Assembly: GCA_963969395.1 (NCBI GenBank)
Contig: OZ017801.1
Coordinates: 1,614,501 to 1,678,500 of the forward strand
From: Pseudoscleropodium purum
Taxonomy: Eukaryota > Streptophyta > Bryopsida > Hypnales > Brachytheciaceae
DNA length: 64,000 nucleotides
Direction: 5' to 3'
The notes beneath the pieces were generated by a model. It saw only the letters and a program-made list of their open reading frames with translations, did no database searches and was not told the origin of the DNA. Both the position numbers and the translations under genes were made by a program. Shown here piece after piece: positions 13,301 through 25,591 of this stretch. Positions within the stretch are counted from its first letter, which is position 1, and every line of letters begins with the position of its first letter.

Positions 13301-16300
13301 AGAACACGAATTCCAATGATATGTACAATCAAAACACACGCATCACAAGCAAATGCACACAAACGGCTACCCACGCTAAAACAATGATGACGTCCTTGCC
13401 ACCGGATTCACCGAAACCACCTATTCAAAAACATTGGTTTAGCTCCGACAGGATCCCCACAGATTGCGTCACCTGAACCTCCTCTCGTACTCACGGAAAT
13501 TAATCTCGCAGCCAAAACCAAGCTCCAAGTCTCTCATACAACTGTCGCCTTCCACGGACACAAGGAGAAAAAGCAACGGACAAGGCGTACAGGCCGCACT
13601 GAACTCAGGCGCAGGACGAATGCAATCCCGCTACACTAAGAACAGACACTCCCGTGTCACTGACTTCGGCAGACCAAATTGCGGACCTTCAGCTTCTACC
13701 ACACCGGAAACACAAACAACCACCTCAACAGCATCCGCAAACACCATCACCAGGACTGACATTGTCACGTCACTCACCAGGACGAAATGACTGTTGAGAA
13801 GGCTGCAGTGGAGGCGGAGATATCGTCGCGGGAATCGACGTAGGATCACTCGGACGCTGCTGGAGAATGGACGGAGCTTCAGCAGCTGAAGGCGATTGCG
13901 TCCTCTGAAAATGTGATTTTTCGTCCCTCTCTTTCGCGACCTTAGACTGCTGATCCCTTCCAACATCGTTTGCAGACCTCGTCGACATAGACACTCGGCC
14001 CTCCTCTTCACCCTTCGTCTGAGAAGCACTGGAGGCCATGCTGGACCTCGCTTCCGACGGCCGAACTCTCTCCTGCACTAAGCTAACTGCCGGAACCATG
14101 TGATCGGCATTCTCTCGGGCTTCCTGTGCCTGCGACCTCGTTTTCGTGCTGCTCTTAGACTCGGCCACACTCGTCGAGACATCCACCTGAGTCTGCGTCT
14201 GCTGTCCAGATGACGCAGGAGGCATTGGAGTTCCAGCAACCGAACCCGACGAAGGCTCCAGCAATCGTCGAAGGACCCCATCACTCCCTTGCCAAGGGAC
14301 CTTCTTACCAGCACTTTCGGGGTCCACACTGCCCGCACCGACTCCAGCAATGGGACGACCTTGGCTACTGGAGCTCCCCGTGCAGTCGTCCTCGTCAGCG
14401 ACTGGGCCACCGGGAGGGCTCTTCTTACCATTGCTACTGCCGTCTCCCGAAGGAACCCTCGCCAAGGGACGCCCACCTTCGATCACCCCCCCACCAACGC
14501 TTCCGCCATCTGTACGAGGTGCCCTGTTTCCTCCCTCTGGCACTGCCGTCGTGGCAGGCACACACGATTTCGTGTCGCTCCACGCCGATCGGCTATCTGC
14601 CTTCTTCGCCTCGCCGTCCCAACACGTCGAGGATTTGCCCACTTTCCTCTCGAGCCACACTAGGTCGCCTGTGTTGTGAGATCCCAAAACCGCTTGCGCG
14701 CCACTGCCAGACGCCTCTGAATTGGTCGATGACCTTCTACTCCCTACCGCCTCAGTGTGTTTACCACTCCCTACTTTACTAACGTCTCCAACAAAATCTG
14801 CGTTCGCACTCGACGGGACACCAACATTAACAATGGATCCAACGCTACTGACGCCGTCCTGACCGCTTTCAACACACTCAGTCCTATCAACACTATCGAC
14901 ACTACCTACATCCGCTGGCATTCCCGCTTTCAACGCTGCACTATACGAACTAAACCCGGCACGAGTCGGAGACTGGGACCCTACTTGCGAGTCCCCTTCC
15001 ACACTACTCCTCAATCCACTACACTCCGTATTTAGCTCATCTGAATCTGACCTAGAACCCCTCTCACTCCCGGTTTCACACAACCCATTCGTGTGCTCAT
15101 CGCTCTTCACAGTGGTGGCGTTGCGAGGGTCGAGATACTCACCTGCTCTAACTACACCATTGGCCTCACCATACGCTACGCCGTTCTCCTTCGTACCCTT
15201 CTTCAACCTTTCCTCATCGTGCGACGCCCAACTCGATGTTGACAATCCCGCACTCGATGACCCGATCCAGGAGTCTGGGTCCAACCGCCATCGCTGCGCC
15301 GTATCAGCCCTGGCCTCCCTGCCTCGTCCGAAGTCGCCGTTCGAAGAATAGTGGCCGCTGGACTGTGACGCATTGCTATTCGCACTCGACCCGTTCAGAG
15401 GAAGCCCCAATCTTCTTCTCCCTGACGAAGAGGTCGGAGAATTCGATCTCTTTGTAGTCTGCGGACGATGAACGCGAGTCCCACTCCCCTTGCTCTTCAC
15501 CTTCACTCTCTCCCACTCGCCTTCTGGGTCGTCCGCACTCTTCTGCGTTTTCGGTGCGCTAGAAGTGCCAAAAAGCTTCAATAACTCTTCTGCCTGAAAG
15601 TTACGCATCACCGATACTCAGACACAAGCCCCACACACAAAGATTCTTCAATCTTCTACACGTGAGCAGCCTGAACACTCGACTCTGGATTTCAATCAAC
15701 ATGCTCGCACTTGACAGTGCCGATAAGCTGTGAAAAGTCTCAAACAGTGGTCTATCACATTCATCTCCTATCTACCTCCATTTCGACCCGTGCACCATTC
15801 GATCAAGACCTAAGGTGAGAGAAAAGTGGCCTAATTCAACTTAATTACTAAAAACCACGGTAGTCACGACCAAGAAAAATGAGCATTTTGAAACAGAGAG
15901 ATGGACCACAAGACCCAGTGGACAGTCCATTACGAGCTTGTTGGCAAGATTCAGCTCACCTCAGGCACTGTAAGCTCTAACCTAAACTTAGGACCATCGT
16001 AGCGATGAACTTTGGAACGAAACGCTGCTTCCTCCAATGGGGGTCTTTCCTCCCTCAGACGCACTCGAACCTGCACAACCAAATTATGGAGATTTAAACG
16101 AATGCATTTTTACGACACCGAAACACACAGAACGAACATGACGAGACTTCGTATTTTTAAGGTTCAATGCGGAAACGTCGCAATTTGGATAAGTACAATT
16201 TAGCGATGCTTGCCCGAATGAATGACCGATGTGTTCGAATTGTTCGACTCGAACATATTGTGTCAAGACACAGTAAGTGATTGGTTGGTAGTGTCAGCAA

Positions 16301-18528
16301 ATGAGTACTAATAACCGATTACCTCCAAAATTAGTGAAAACCGAAGTATTAAGTAGAATTAGTTTTTTGCAGCAGACACGGAAACGATGTGGAGGAAGAG
16401 GAAACATGCCTGGGCAGGAAAACGAGACACTGGTCGTCCGTTCCTTCTTGTTTCTCTCAGTTCCCAGGCCTCGGGTTCAATATTGAAGCCACCATCACTC
16501 GTCGCCTGAAAGAACAAGTTTAGCAAAGCAGACAAAATGTCCCAAAGCAGCAGCCATCCGTACAGGCTAAAAATCCAGTTAGCAGCGAACAATTGAAGTA
16601 GGTCAATTGTATTTATGTTGTGCACCTCACGTGAAAGTCATGCATTTACCTCGTAGACGCCATGCATAGATCTTGTGGTGTAGTTGTAGAGAAACAGTGG
16701 AAGGCCCGGCTGAATTGCCCTCACGGAATCTTGATACCTTTGAGGGAGCCCTGAAAAAGGTAAGGATTGGTTGAGAAGCAGCCTCAAATCTTAATGACGT
16801 AATACAGCGTTGCTTTCTCGTCTACTGCACTGACAATGACCACCCTAACTACTGACATATCTACGTCGCCGAGAACCGACAGTAAAGCAGAGGCTGCAGT
16901 AATAGTACCTACGACCAGAAACACTCCTCCTCAAGCAACGCAAAGTGCACAAAATTGTTGACACAATTCTGCGATTCCCGACAATGTGTGACCTGTCTAC
17001 TGGTCGAGCAGGCTCCTGGTAGAGGCGCCTACCTTGAAACGCCAACCCAGAGATACTAGTTTCTGCAAATTATTCAGGACAAAGGTAATTGAGCAGACGT
17101 TGTATCAGACAAGGCTACGCCACGGGAAATCATTGAAATTCTGGAAACAGAGTACCATACTCAGCCTACATACTCTCCCCGTTCAACTGTCCAAGGAACC
17201 GCAAATCTTTTCCTCACACCAGCTTCCAATAACGAATCTCCACAGAGCTATCTTCACGGGACAACCTCACTACCCGATTCTGAGTGAGTGAATCATGGTT
17301 TCGTCAAACTCCGACTCACTCACAACGCTAATTATAAATCCATTTCCTAGACGCAGTAGGAACACTAGAATACCAAATATGCTGCAGTGATCACGACATT
17401 CTATCCAGAACACTCTGGACACCACCGAGATCAGACTCCAAGGCCATAGGTCCTTCTCATACATCGAAAACATCGTTCAGAGGTATAATTGAACAAACCA
17501 AACGAATCTCCCTTCATGTCCATTGAGGTATAATCCTCGTAAGCATAGACTAAACGTGTAATGGCGTCGTCAGACTTGAAGTGTCTGTCTTAAACGTTGA
17601 GAGAAACGCATCAGTAGTTGCAAATCGCAATGACAGTGTGTCACCCTGCTACTGCAACAGAAGCTATTTCCTTCTCCACATGACCGATGGCTACACAATA
17701 CCAGTCTCCTCAATAGCATGCCTACGGCAGAATTCCGTGAGAGCAACAACACTACCTCATCCCGAAAATCAACCTTTCTAATGAACAAAACGATTCTGCA
17801 ATACCGCGTGCATTCTCATCTCTCGCCATCTCATCTCTCCGCCGGAATTCTTCTACGACGTCATTGCCATCACTGCGTTAAGACCGTGTTGCATAATCCA
17901 GTCCCTAATCCCAGACTTCCTGAAAAGGTCTTACCAACTGCTTCAGAAGATAGCAGGAATTGACCTCTCTCCATTACCAATGCCACCAAATCCTCCTAAC
18001 CCGGCACGTTAACAGGTCTGTGCCAAACCGTAGACGAGGGAGCAAGATTTACAAATAAAGGAAGGCGCAGTCAGTTAGGACCGCTCCACTATACAATCGA
18101 ACATGTTCGGCTCCCTAATAATTCGACACGCCTCGTGTGAGACTCCAACAACAGATGCGCAAATCCTATTCAAATTCCAATAGACAGATGTCCCCAATGT
18201 TCAAAAAAAGGTGACATTCGTAATCCCTGCTCCGATTGCCCTGAAAACCTAACGTCACCTAAAGCGATGGGAAAACTGTAACATGACCAAGTCGGAGTCG
18301 GGAGGCAGAAACATTGATTGAAGGAGAAGAGAGTATACCGAACAAGTGACGCTCCAAGTCTTCGCGCATGGTGTCATTGTTGCAAACGAATATGAAGCCT
18401 CCGAGAGGCTCATTCAGACCGCCGGCATTGCCAGCAGAGGCGCCTCCATCCACCTTCCGCTCTTTCATGTGACTCACGTCCATGGGCACCGTCGGTCCCG
18501 GGCGATGGTATTTGGCGGTGGCCACCAT
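10356..18528 (-). CDS. DCD-domain / TRF4-type nucleotidyltransferase fusion protein (12 exons, 1,273 aa)
   Basis: Exons (descending): 18528-18339, 16750-16650, 16505-16410, 16070-15960, 15593-13778, 13209-12884, 12779-12315, 12123-12019, 11748-11508, 11226-11135, 10900-10772, 10505-10356. The total is 3,822 nt, all phases agree and the end is TAG. The start ATG sits in AGGATGG context; no in-frame ATG precedes it after an upstream stop. Residues ~41-166 are a DCD domain (FIFVCNNDT, LFGLPQRY, PGLPLFLYNY, HGVYE, FPAQVRV, YDGPKFRLEL). Residues ~167-772 are a Ser/Gly/Thr-rich linker. Residues ~845-1273 are a non-canonical poly(A) polymerase: GSYATGLCLSQSDVDVVV with Asp895/Asp897, third Asp973 in VVKIDITIG, then VYTGGLGSFSL, NLGTLLIGF and LTIDDPLRPGANIG. 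TRF4/PAPD5 enzymes add short A tails to nuclear RNAs for exosome decay; that activity is inferred. A misjoined pair of genes is possible, but no stop or phase break separates the halves. Confidence 0.85.
11508..11748 (-). other. Ser/Thr-rich insert exon inside the nucleotidyltransferase core
   Basis: Exon 9 of the fusion gene, 241 nt, entered after GGTGACAG and left at GTGGGT. It is the only candidate that reconciles exon 8 (ends in phase 0) with exon 10 (needs phase 1). It adds about 80 residues rich in Ser, Thr, Ala and Glu between VFYLE and NLGTLL, where TRF4-family proteins usually have a short loop. It may be alternatively spliced. Confidence 0.6.
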
Positions 18529-19300
18529 CCTCACAACCGTCTCCTCCCAGTTCCGCGTGTTTATCCACCTCTGTCTCTCATACCACAATCGCCCCCAACC
18601 ACTCCCTCTTCACCATCACAGCCAGTTCCTAATCACGTCAATTCCCACCCTAGGGTTTCCCTTTCGCAATGCAGGTCAAAATTCCCTCCCAAAAATTTGA
18701 AGCCGAAGGTAACTCTACTCACAAGCCAATGCCTCCTCGTTTACAGATCGCAAGTGACACACACAGGCTCGATCCCTCGAGGCGCAATGGCTAACTCCGG
18801 GTCCGCCAATCCCCCGCGTCAGTCCGGAACGGCGCCGAATTCCCTAATGGCCACGCATGCAACGTCCGCGGGAGAGGCTGTGAGCGATGCAAATGAATGT
18901 GGAACGGGCGCTACAGGGCGCGCGAGGGGGCGAGGAATTGTTCGTTGGAGCGAGGAGAAAGAGGGCAGCGCGAGGCGTGATCCATGGAAGGGGAAGAATG
19001 CGAGGTGAATACCAATCGCGCGCGTAACGATAGGAAGTCCACGAGAGTCGTTGTCGTTCGTATGGGGAGAGGGGCGGCGCTGCGGAAGACGAAGAAGAAA
19101 GAGGCGCCCTCGAATGCCATGCCATGAATGACCCCATGGGCATGGCATGGCATGGCCCCATGCCGCCCCATCACCGTCGCTTCCATGCATGGCCGCGTCA
19201 GTGGGCCATGTCACGTTCCCTTTGCGGCTGCTGTTCGACATTCCCTGAACGTACGGGAATGTGACCTTGAATGTGGTTGGATCCTTGAGAAAGGGAGATT
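18529..19300 (-). promoter_or_regulatory. CpG-rich upstream region of the DCD-TRF4 gene
   Basis: From about 18,780 to 19,250 the DNA is strongly GC- and CpG-rich compared with everything to its right. It contains a run of GGCAT/CATGCC pentamers near 19110-19165. It lies directly upstream of the first coding exon and probably holds the 5' UTR and promoter. A plus-strand ORF from 18787 to 19008 starts with ATG but has no recognisable domain and is not called. No TATA box was assigned. Confidence 0.45.
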
Positions 19301-19319
19301 GAATCTTCAGTTTAACCAC

Positions 19320-19558
19320 TGTAGTGTGTGCCCTGTGCCGTTGCCACACTAAAGTAAAAGTACAGTTAATTTTCTAATTTCTTAATTCATAAAAACTTCA
19401 AAATTCAACATTTTTCACATTATAGGTCCAAACGCCATGAAACAAAGCTCTTGCACCCTTCCTCATAGTGGGCTTTCCAACGGTATCAAGAACACTACCA
19501 GAAGACACATAATGTAGGAGATCTCACTGTAATAAGCAAAACAATGTGTAATTGAAGG
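19320..19558 (+). repeat. Dispersed repeat family D, copy 2
   Basis: Starts near GTGTGCCCTGTGCCGTTGCC, passes through CATAAAAACTTCAAAATTCA and ends near GAGATCTCACTGTAATAAGC. It abuts the CpG-rich upstream region of the DCD-TRF4 gene and is followed directly by a second copy in the same orientation. Confidence 0.7.
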
Positions 19559-19564
19559 TATGGA

Positions 19565-19797
19565 CTAGTGTGCCTTGTGGAGTTGACACAACCAAAATAA
19601 AAGTAATTTTCTAATTTTTTTAATTCATAAATTCTTCAAAACTTCATAACTTTCATACCATAGGTTTGAATAGAACAAAGTCTTTGCACCCCTCTTTGCA
19701 AAGGGCTTTCTTAATGATACCAAAAATACAATTGAGGGATGCATGGTTTAAAGGATTTCAACATAACGAACAAAACAAAAAACCTAACTTAAATCCT
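19565..19797 (+). repeat. Dispersed repeat family D, copy 3
   Basis: Tandem neighbour of copy 2, starting near AGTGTGCCTTGTGGAGTTG and ending near CAACATAACGAACAAAAC. It is more diverged from the other copies, for example GTGGAGTTG where they have GTGCCGTTG. Confidence 0.65.
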
Positions 19798-20710
19798 AAG
19801 CACCCTAGGGACTCAAATATGGCCTCTCCAATTTGAAAGATTTTCTTATTTGATTATTGTAATCTTCTCAATGGTAAGGTCAAAGGACGTGTCCTTTTCC
19901 CTCTAGTTCTGGGCATGTCTCCACTACCAATCAACAAAGTTAATTTATGTGGATTGATTGGAATGAAGTTTGGATAATGGATTGATTAGAATGAATTGAG
20001 AAGGATTTGCATTTCAGTGAACATGAGTGAGGCACTTAGGGATTAAGGTATGAATAGAGCAACCTTTTTATACTTTTTGAGAAAATACTAAGATGGCGAT
20101 TTCTTATATTTGGTGGAGCACTCTATTTCTACATTCATCCATTTTTGGACCAAAAAATACTTTTCAATTACATTAATGCACTTTTTCATTCAAAATTGAT
20201 AATATCAAATATGTTTCAAATAGAAATGGAAATATTTTGGCAAAAAAACATTTATTTTAATTTTTCAAGAAGTAAAGATTTATTTTGAAATTATACAATT
20301 TAGCCCTACAGCTTCATCAAGTAAAAAAAAAGATAGTTATAGAGCAAGAACATCAAAGCTTTCAATTGACATGCTTGCCATTTGATTTTTACAATAATTT
20401 AAAATTTATACTAATAACATTCATTTGGAACTTATTGTTATTACCACAATCATAGAGTTTTGGTTTATAGAATGACATAAAATTTGATTTACACTGTAAT
20501 TTTTTTTATTACACAACACATCTAATTATGGTGAAAATTTTATATTTTTTAGTCTTAGATTTTGTATTGAATGTGAACTATTAGCAAACTTTTAAAAAAT
20601 TCATGATTCTCACCAAAAAATTTGAAATTTTCACTCTTTCTAGAATACATGTGATTTCATGTCATTCAAATTTAGATGTTTCAACAAATCATGTAATAAA
20701 AGAGTAGCAT
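19798..20710. other. AT-rich intergenic DNA
   Basis: No gene, RNA gene or structured repeat recognised. Confidence 0.6.
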
Positions 20711-22058
20711 TTAACCCCTAAATGCCCAAGCCTTTTTAAGTGTGTTTTGACTATGAAAAAAGAGCATGGACTTAATATAGTTAACCCCAAATCTCCAATG
20801 AAGCAAATTTATTTTTTCAAAGTCTAACCATATAGATGTTTAAAGAGCTTACTTATTAGAGTATACACCAATTTTGAGTGCAAATTGCATAGAAGTTGTA
20901 AGATTATAACAAGCAAAATGCATATTTTCTATTTTAAGTATGTTGCCCTTCTCCACAATGTTTCATAAATTTTCACATAATTTTCTTTTGAATTGGAGGT
21001 GACATAAAGAACTACAAATTGTGTTAGCACACCAAAATGAATTTTCAGAAAAATTAATTCACATAAAAAGCTATCAAATTCATTAACAATCTACCTTACT
21101 TTGTTGAAGTATTTCATGTCTATTTTCAACTTATTTTTCAACATAATAGTTTTATTACAAGTTGCAAGAGATATAGGCATTCTTTAGTAACAAGTTTGAA
21201 AGATAAAACTTCACCATAAGTAAAGAATTTCTTAAAAACTAATTTTTAAGATGAAAGTATCATAATTATGCAATTGTTGAAGTTTTTTATTTTGAAATTT
21301 GAGAAAGATGTACTTTAATAAGTTAAATAAGAAATCTTATATGATTGAATCTCTAAATATTTAAAATAACAACAAAGATTTGAGCATTATTTTACCCTTA
21401 AATGTCCAAGGTACTATAAACTTTAAAGTTGGTATTGATTAAACTTTGAAGTTGTATAAAATCTTACCAAACCACTATTTTGAATAAGATTTTATTAGTT
21501 GAATAACCATTAAAGTCTATTTCAAGCATGAAAAATCTAATTAAAAAAATATCCATGATTTTTTTATTGAAGACTTTGTACAAGGATATCCGATGTGAAT
21601 CTTGAATTTTTTTGTGTAATAAGTTTATAGAGATGAGACTGAAATACACTAGTTTTTGAGGGAAAATCACATTGGAATTCATTGAAAAAATTGTGGAGTA
21701 GATTTTGAGAAGTTATAAATCAACTATGGTTATGCATGTTATATCCTTTAGCCTCATTTTTTTTTCATAAGCTCAATTTTAGATTTGACGTGTATAAAAG
21801 TGGATTAAAAGACTTCATATGACTTTTATAATTTTAATACCTTCTATATCAAACATTATAATCTTTCAATGCATAAGAGATATTCTTTTCTTCTTTTTTG
21901 AACCTAGTATGTACTTCATAACATGTCTATCTAAATTCATATAGTTATAATTTTCATTTCTTTGATAAAACTATCATAACTTATTTAACTTATTGTTTTA
22001 TTTAATTTTGAGCAAACTTTAGAAAGATCAAAAAAGGCCTTGAGAATTTAGGGGTTAA
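20711..22058. mobile_element. TTAA-flanked inverted-repeat element (family P), copy 3
   Basis: About 1.35 kb, the longest member. The left end is TTAACCCCTAAATGCCCAAG; the right end read inwards is TTAACCCCTAAATTCTCAAG, both at TTAA. A second left-type end, TTACCCTTAAATGTCCAAGG, occurs inside near 21391, so this may be one element inserted beside or into another. No coding capacity. Confidence 0.6.
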
Positions 22059-23544
22059 ATGAAGGATGATTTGAGATAGTTTATGGAAAAAACAAATGGA
22101 AAAAACTTTTTGCATTAAGTGGATTCTTACCAAATATATGTTTTTAGTGTGTACTATACATATAATCATTGAATTCTATTTTAAGCTGAATTTTTTTTTG
22201 AAATTATCTTCTAAATCTTCCATTAAATTTTTTGTTTATTATAAGAACATGTTGAATAGATTTTGAAATAAGATAAATGAATTATAGCTAGAGTAAGGCT
22301 AATTTTGTATCTTATTCTTTTTTTTAAATGAGATTTAAGAAACTCTCTCAAATGTATACACATTTTCAAACAAGATGCATAGAAAGCCAACAATCTTTCT
22401 TCAAACCCATTTTATTTGTAGAAAGTAAAGACTAGAAATATCCAAGGAAATATGTTTTTTTTCCATTCTTAGTATTCCTTTCATTGTAAGAAAATTATGT
22501 TTGCTCCCTTTTTCTATTAGACTATTTTCGTAAATAAATTTTTAAATACTTCTCAAATTGAAATTTTGAAAATTGAAGAACACAACAAGTATGTCAACTT
22601 GTTACTCTACAATACAAGTCTGTAGTTTACAAAACATTGAGATTTATTTCACCCTACCAAGAATTTACCATTGAAAATTTGAAGAAGACACATTATCTCC
22701 TCTTTGTCCTCGAGGAGTTAAGGACCACTTCAAACAATAGCAAGAGCAATAAGTTCTTATCCTACAAAGAAATGCAATCCCATAATCATTCGGTACCGAT
22801 GGCAAAACAATGCAATGTACAAAACATTAAATTTTTTCCCCCATGAATGAGAACTTCAAGCCATGTATGATCATTTCTTTTCATGCAATGTTGCCTTCCT
22901 GAAATGGACTCCAGATTTCCACTCACACCCTGATTCAATGCAACGATGCTGCAACTTGAAGAATTTGCCATGAAGTCACAATGAAGCGGAGGATGATTTG
23001 AACTGAATTCACTTTAGTCTTACAATGTGCACAAGTTGTAGAGAAGATCACCAAGGCTAATGTAAAGTACACTAAAAGCCTGCTAGCAAACCATGTTTGA
23101 ACATTACATTGAAGTCAATTTCTACTTACTTTGGCACAACTCGAAGCAACAAAACTGTAGCATTCAACAGCACAAAAGCTTGAAAAACTGAGACTGGTGT
23201 AAGCCATAAGGTAACAACAGCTCATTGTAACCTGTTTGCAAAACTTTCCATTCTAGAGTCTTGTACAGTCTTCATACATAGGTACACGTATTTGTATTCT
23301 AAGTTTATTCTTATGGAGTCCAAAAAATGCATTCTAAGAAATTGAATCTAGAATTCCAACAATCACCCAACAAATTCTTTTCCGATTCAATACTAGAAAC
23401 CATGATCAAATCCTTAAGCGAATGCATTAAGGTGATGTTTGTTACCTTCGATGAAATGAAAGAGTTTGACTTCTGATTCAATTCGAAATGGCAAAGAACA
23501 GCAAACACTTTACTTCTATCCAAAATTATACGCATGTGACTAGT
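22059..23544. other. AT-rich DNA and downstream flank of the GST gene
   Basis: No gene recognised. The 60-75 codon ORFs near 22637-22971 and 23311-23535 show no motif. The last few hundred bases probably include the GST 3' UTR. Confidence 0.5.
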
Positions 23545-25591
23545 CTAGTGCAAGGTCGGGGCGCTATCCCAGTCCAACTGCAGACACTTCCGAAATGCCG
23601 AACGGGAGGTAACGGCATCCCTCCACGCAGCAACAAGCGGCAAATCGCGCATCACCTCGGGTATCAATTCCCCCACCCACCTCAAGTAGGGCGCATGGCA
23701 CGCATCCGCCAGACTATATTCTTCACCTACCAGAAACCTTCCCTTCCCCTGCTTGGCCAAATGCGCCTCGTATACCCCCAGAACCTCTCGGAGTTTCACC
23801 ACACCCGTTGTCACGAGCTCTTTGTTCACAGGGCGCTGGAATCCGCGGGCCATCAGAATCTCACGGACCAACGGCTGTGCCACGGGGTACAAGTTGTGCG
23901 CCTCGCATTCCACCCACTGGTTCACAGTCGCCCGCTCTTGCAAGTTACTGCCTAGGAGCGCTTGCAACCCATACTTCTCCACGATGTAGCGAGCTATGGC
24001 TCGTGACTCTGATTGAAATTACAGAAACAAGTGTGAAAATCTTTCAAAATTTATGAGGTCTTTCATAATATCATAAAAATGTGCACATCCTTGGAACACC
24101 CTTGAATGGAAAGGCCGAGGGGTCCTTCTACAGTATCACTACAAGAAGAATATATTTGTGTTACCATGGCCTAGAATACATTGACAAGCTTGCATTCAAA
24201 ATGTTGTCCAGCGAAAGGAGCCTTCAATTCAAGGAAAGCAAAGGGTCTTAGGGTTTTAGTTATGCCTGCTTCTAGGGCCAGTGGGTACTTTTAAAACCCA
24301 TCTTTCTGCTCAGAGGAGATGAGTTTTCAATGTTGAAAACGGGTACCCACATGCTTGACACGGGTGACACTTTCTAACATTGGAAGAGCAGTTCAACAAT
24401 GCCAATGTACCCCATAGCAAGGATGGAAGTGGCTGCGCTGAAACTTACTGATGACAAAATGACACACAACAAACCAAGTAGCTACATTGAAAGAGACTCT
24501 ATGCTTGCAACAGTATGAGAGGCTCTGTAACTAATTACTTCGTGAGGTTTTCTTTAGAGCAAGGCCTAAGTTTTTAGTGGCAAAGAACACTGAATACATG
24601 AACCCACACAAGCTTTCTTACTTCACTATAATTGCAAATTAAGTTGATGCAATGCAATGTCCGTTTTGCTCCAGAGGAGACATACGAACGTCAAAGAATC
24701 GTGTGAGTTCTTCGATGACGTCACCAAAAGAACCAACCATCACGAATACGTGGCAAACTTCACAGGTTTTTGTGGTGTTTTAGTGCAGAGTGGGTGGGGA
24801 GCATTCTTACCAAAGAGTGAGATGTCGTCATCTTCTAAATAGGGAATCTGTCCAAATGGCTGCAGAAACAAGGATGCAGAGCTTGTTGTGAGCAACTAAG
24901 TGTGATTCGAGAGACAGCACGCCTGAGATCGATCATTTGGATGCTGGAGGGAAACTGACCTGTCTGGACAAAAAGCTGGGCTTCCTTTGATCTTGAGAGA
25001 ATATGATGTCCACCTTCACCAACTCTAGTTCCTTCTTCACGTCCACCTTCCAAGGCAGTCCACAAATATTAGAAATCGGACTCTGCATCCTCCAAAATGG
25101 CAGGACTTCATGATCAGCTGCGACTACAGAGTTGTTTACACAAGTACTGCCTGCCAGCCTGCCTTAAAAATTTTAGGGTTAGTTTAGACTTCCTAAGGTA
25201 ATCAAAAGTACTACAGTCAGACACTTGCAGGTTAGCTGACCTAATCTCACAACCTCATTGGGTTAGACTCGAAAATCATGGTGCCACCACATTTTGTAGC
25301 ACACAATTACGTTTGCGTCTCAATTAGACAGTACTACCTTATCAATAACATCCGCCAATTACCCTTTGTTTCAGCAAACAGTTGTGGCAGTGGAATTCTT
25401 TTCCATTAGGCCCAAACAATCTGGACACGACTCAGAAATGAAATTGTGTGCAACAGCAATCGGACCCATAATCACAAGAGTGTTTCATGATATAGAACCA
25501 GGGTGGGTAACGTTTGTACCTCCGCCTCGAAGAGCGGCAGAATGGCACGCTGCACATTCGTAGTGTCTGCGCCATACAACTTCATCACCAT
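23545..25591 (-). CDS. Phi-class glutathione S-transferase, 223 aa, four exons
   Basis: Exons (descending): 25591-25520, 25046-24960, 24859-24811, 24008-23545. The total is 672 nt and all phases agree. The thioredoxin-like domain is residues 1-~80: KLYGADTTNVQRA at the start, with Thr11 where phi enzymes carry the catalytic Ser; then VKVDIIFSQDQRKPSFLSRQ, the cis-proline motif PFGQIP (54-59) and the glutathione-binding ESRAIARYI (from Glu70). The all-helical C-domain is entirely in exon 4 and includes NQWVECEAHNLYP and FLVGEEYSLADACHAPYL. Phi GSTs conjugate glutathione to electrophiles or reduce peroxides in the cytosol. Length is normal for the family. An intron after residue 24 splits the first helix region; angiosperm phi genes, as I recall them, lack it. 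A possible 5' UTR intron ends at TTATTTATTTCAG just before the ATG. ATG 25591 or the one two codons later could be used. Confidence 0.93.

Noticed and set aside
14210..14782. 190-codon plus-strand ORF and its overlapping neighbours
   Set aside because: Antisense shadow of the 1.8 kb linker exon; no motif in the plus-strand frames.
18346..19008. 220-codon plus-strand ORF over the first DCD exon, including an ATG at 18787
   Set aside because: Its first half is antisense to the DCD exon and its second half is CpG-rich upstream DNA with no domain. A short divergent gene cannot be excluded.
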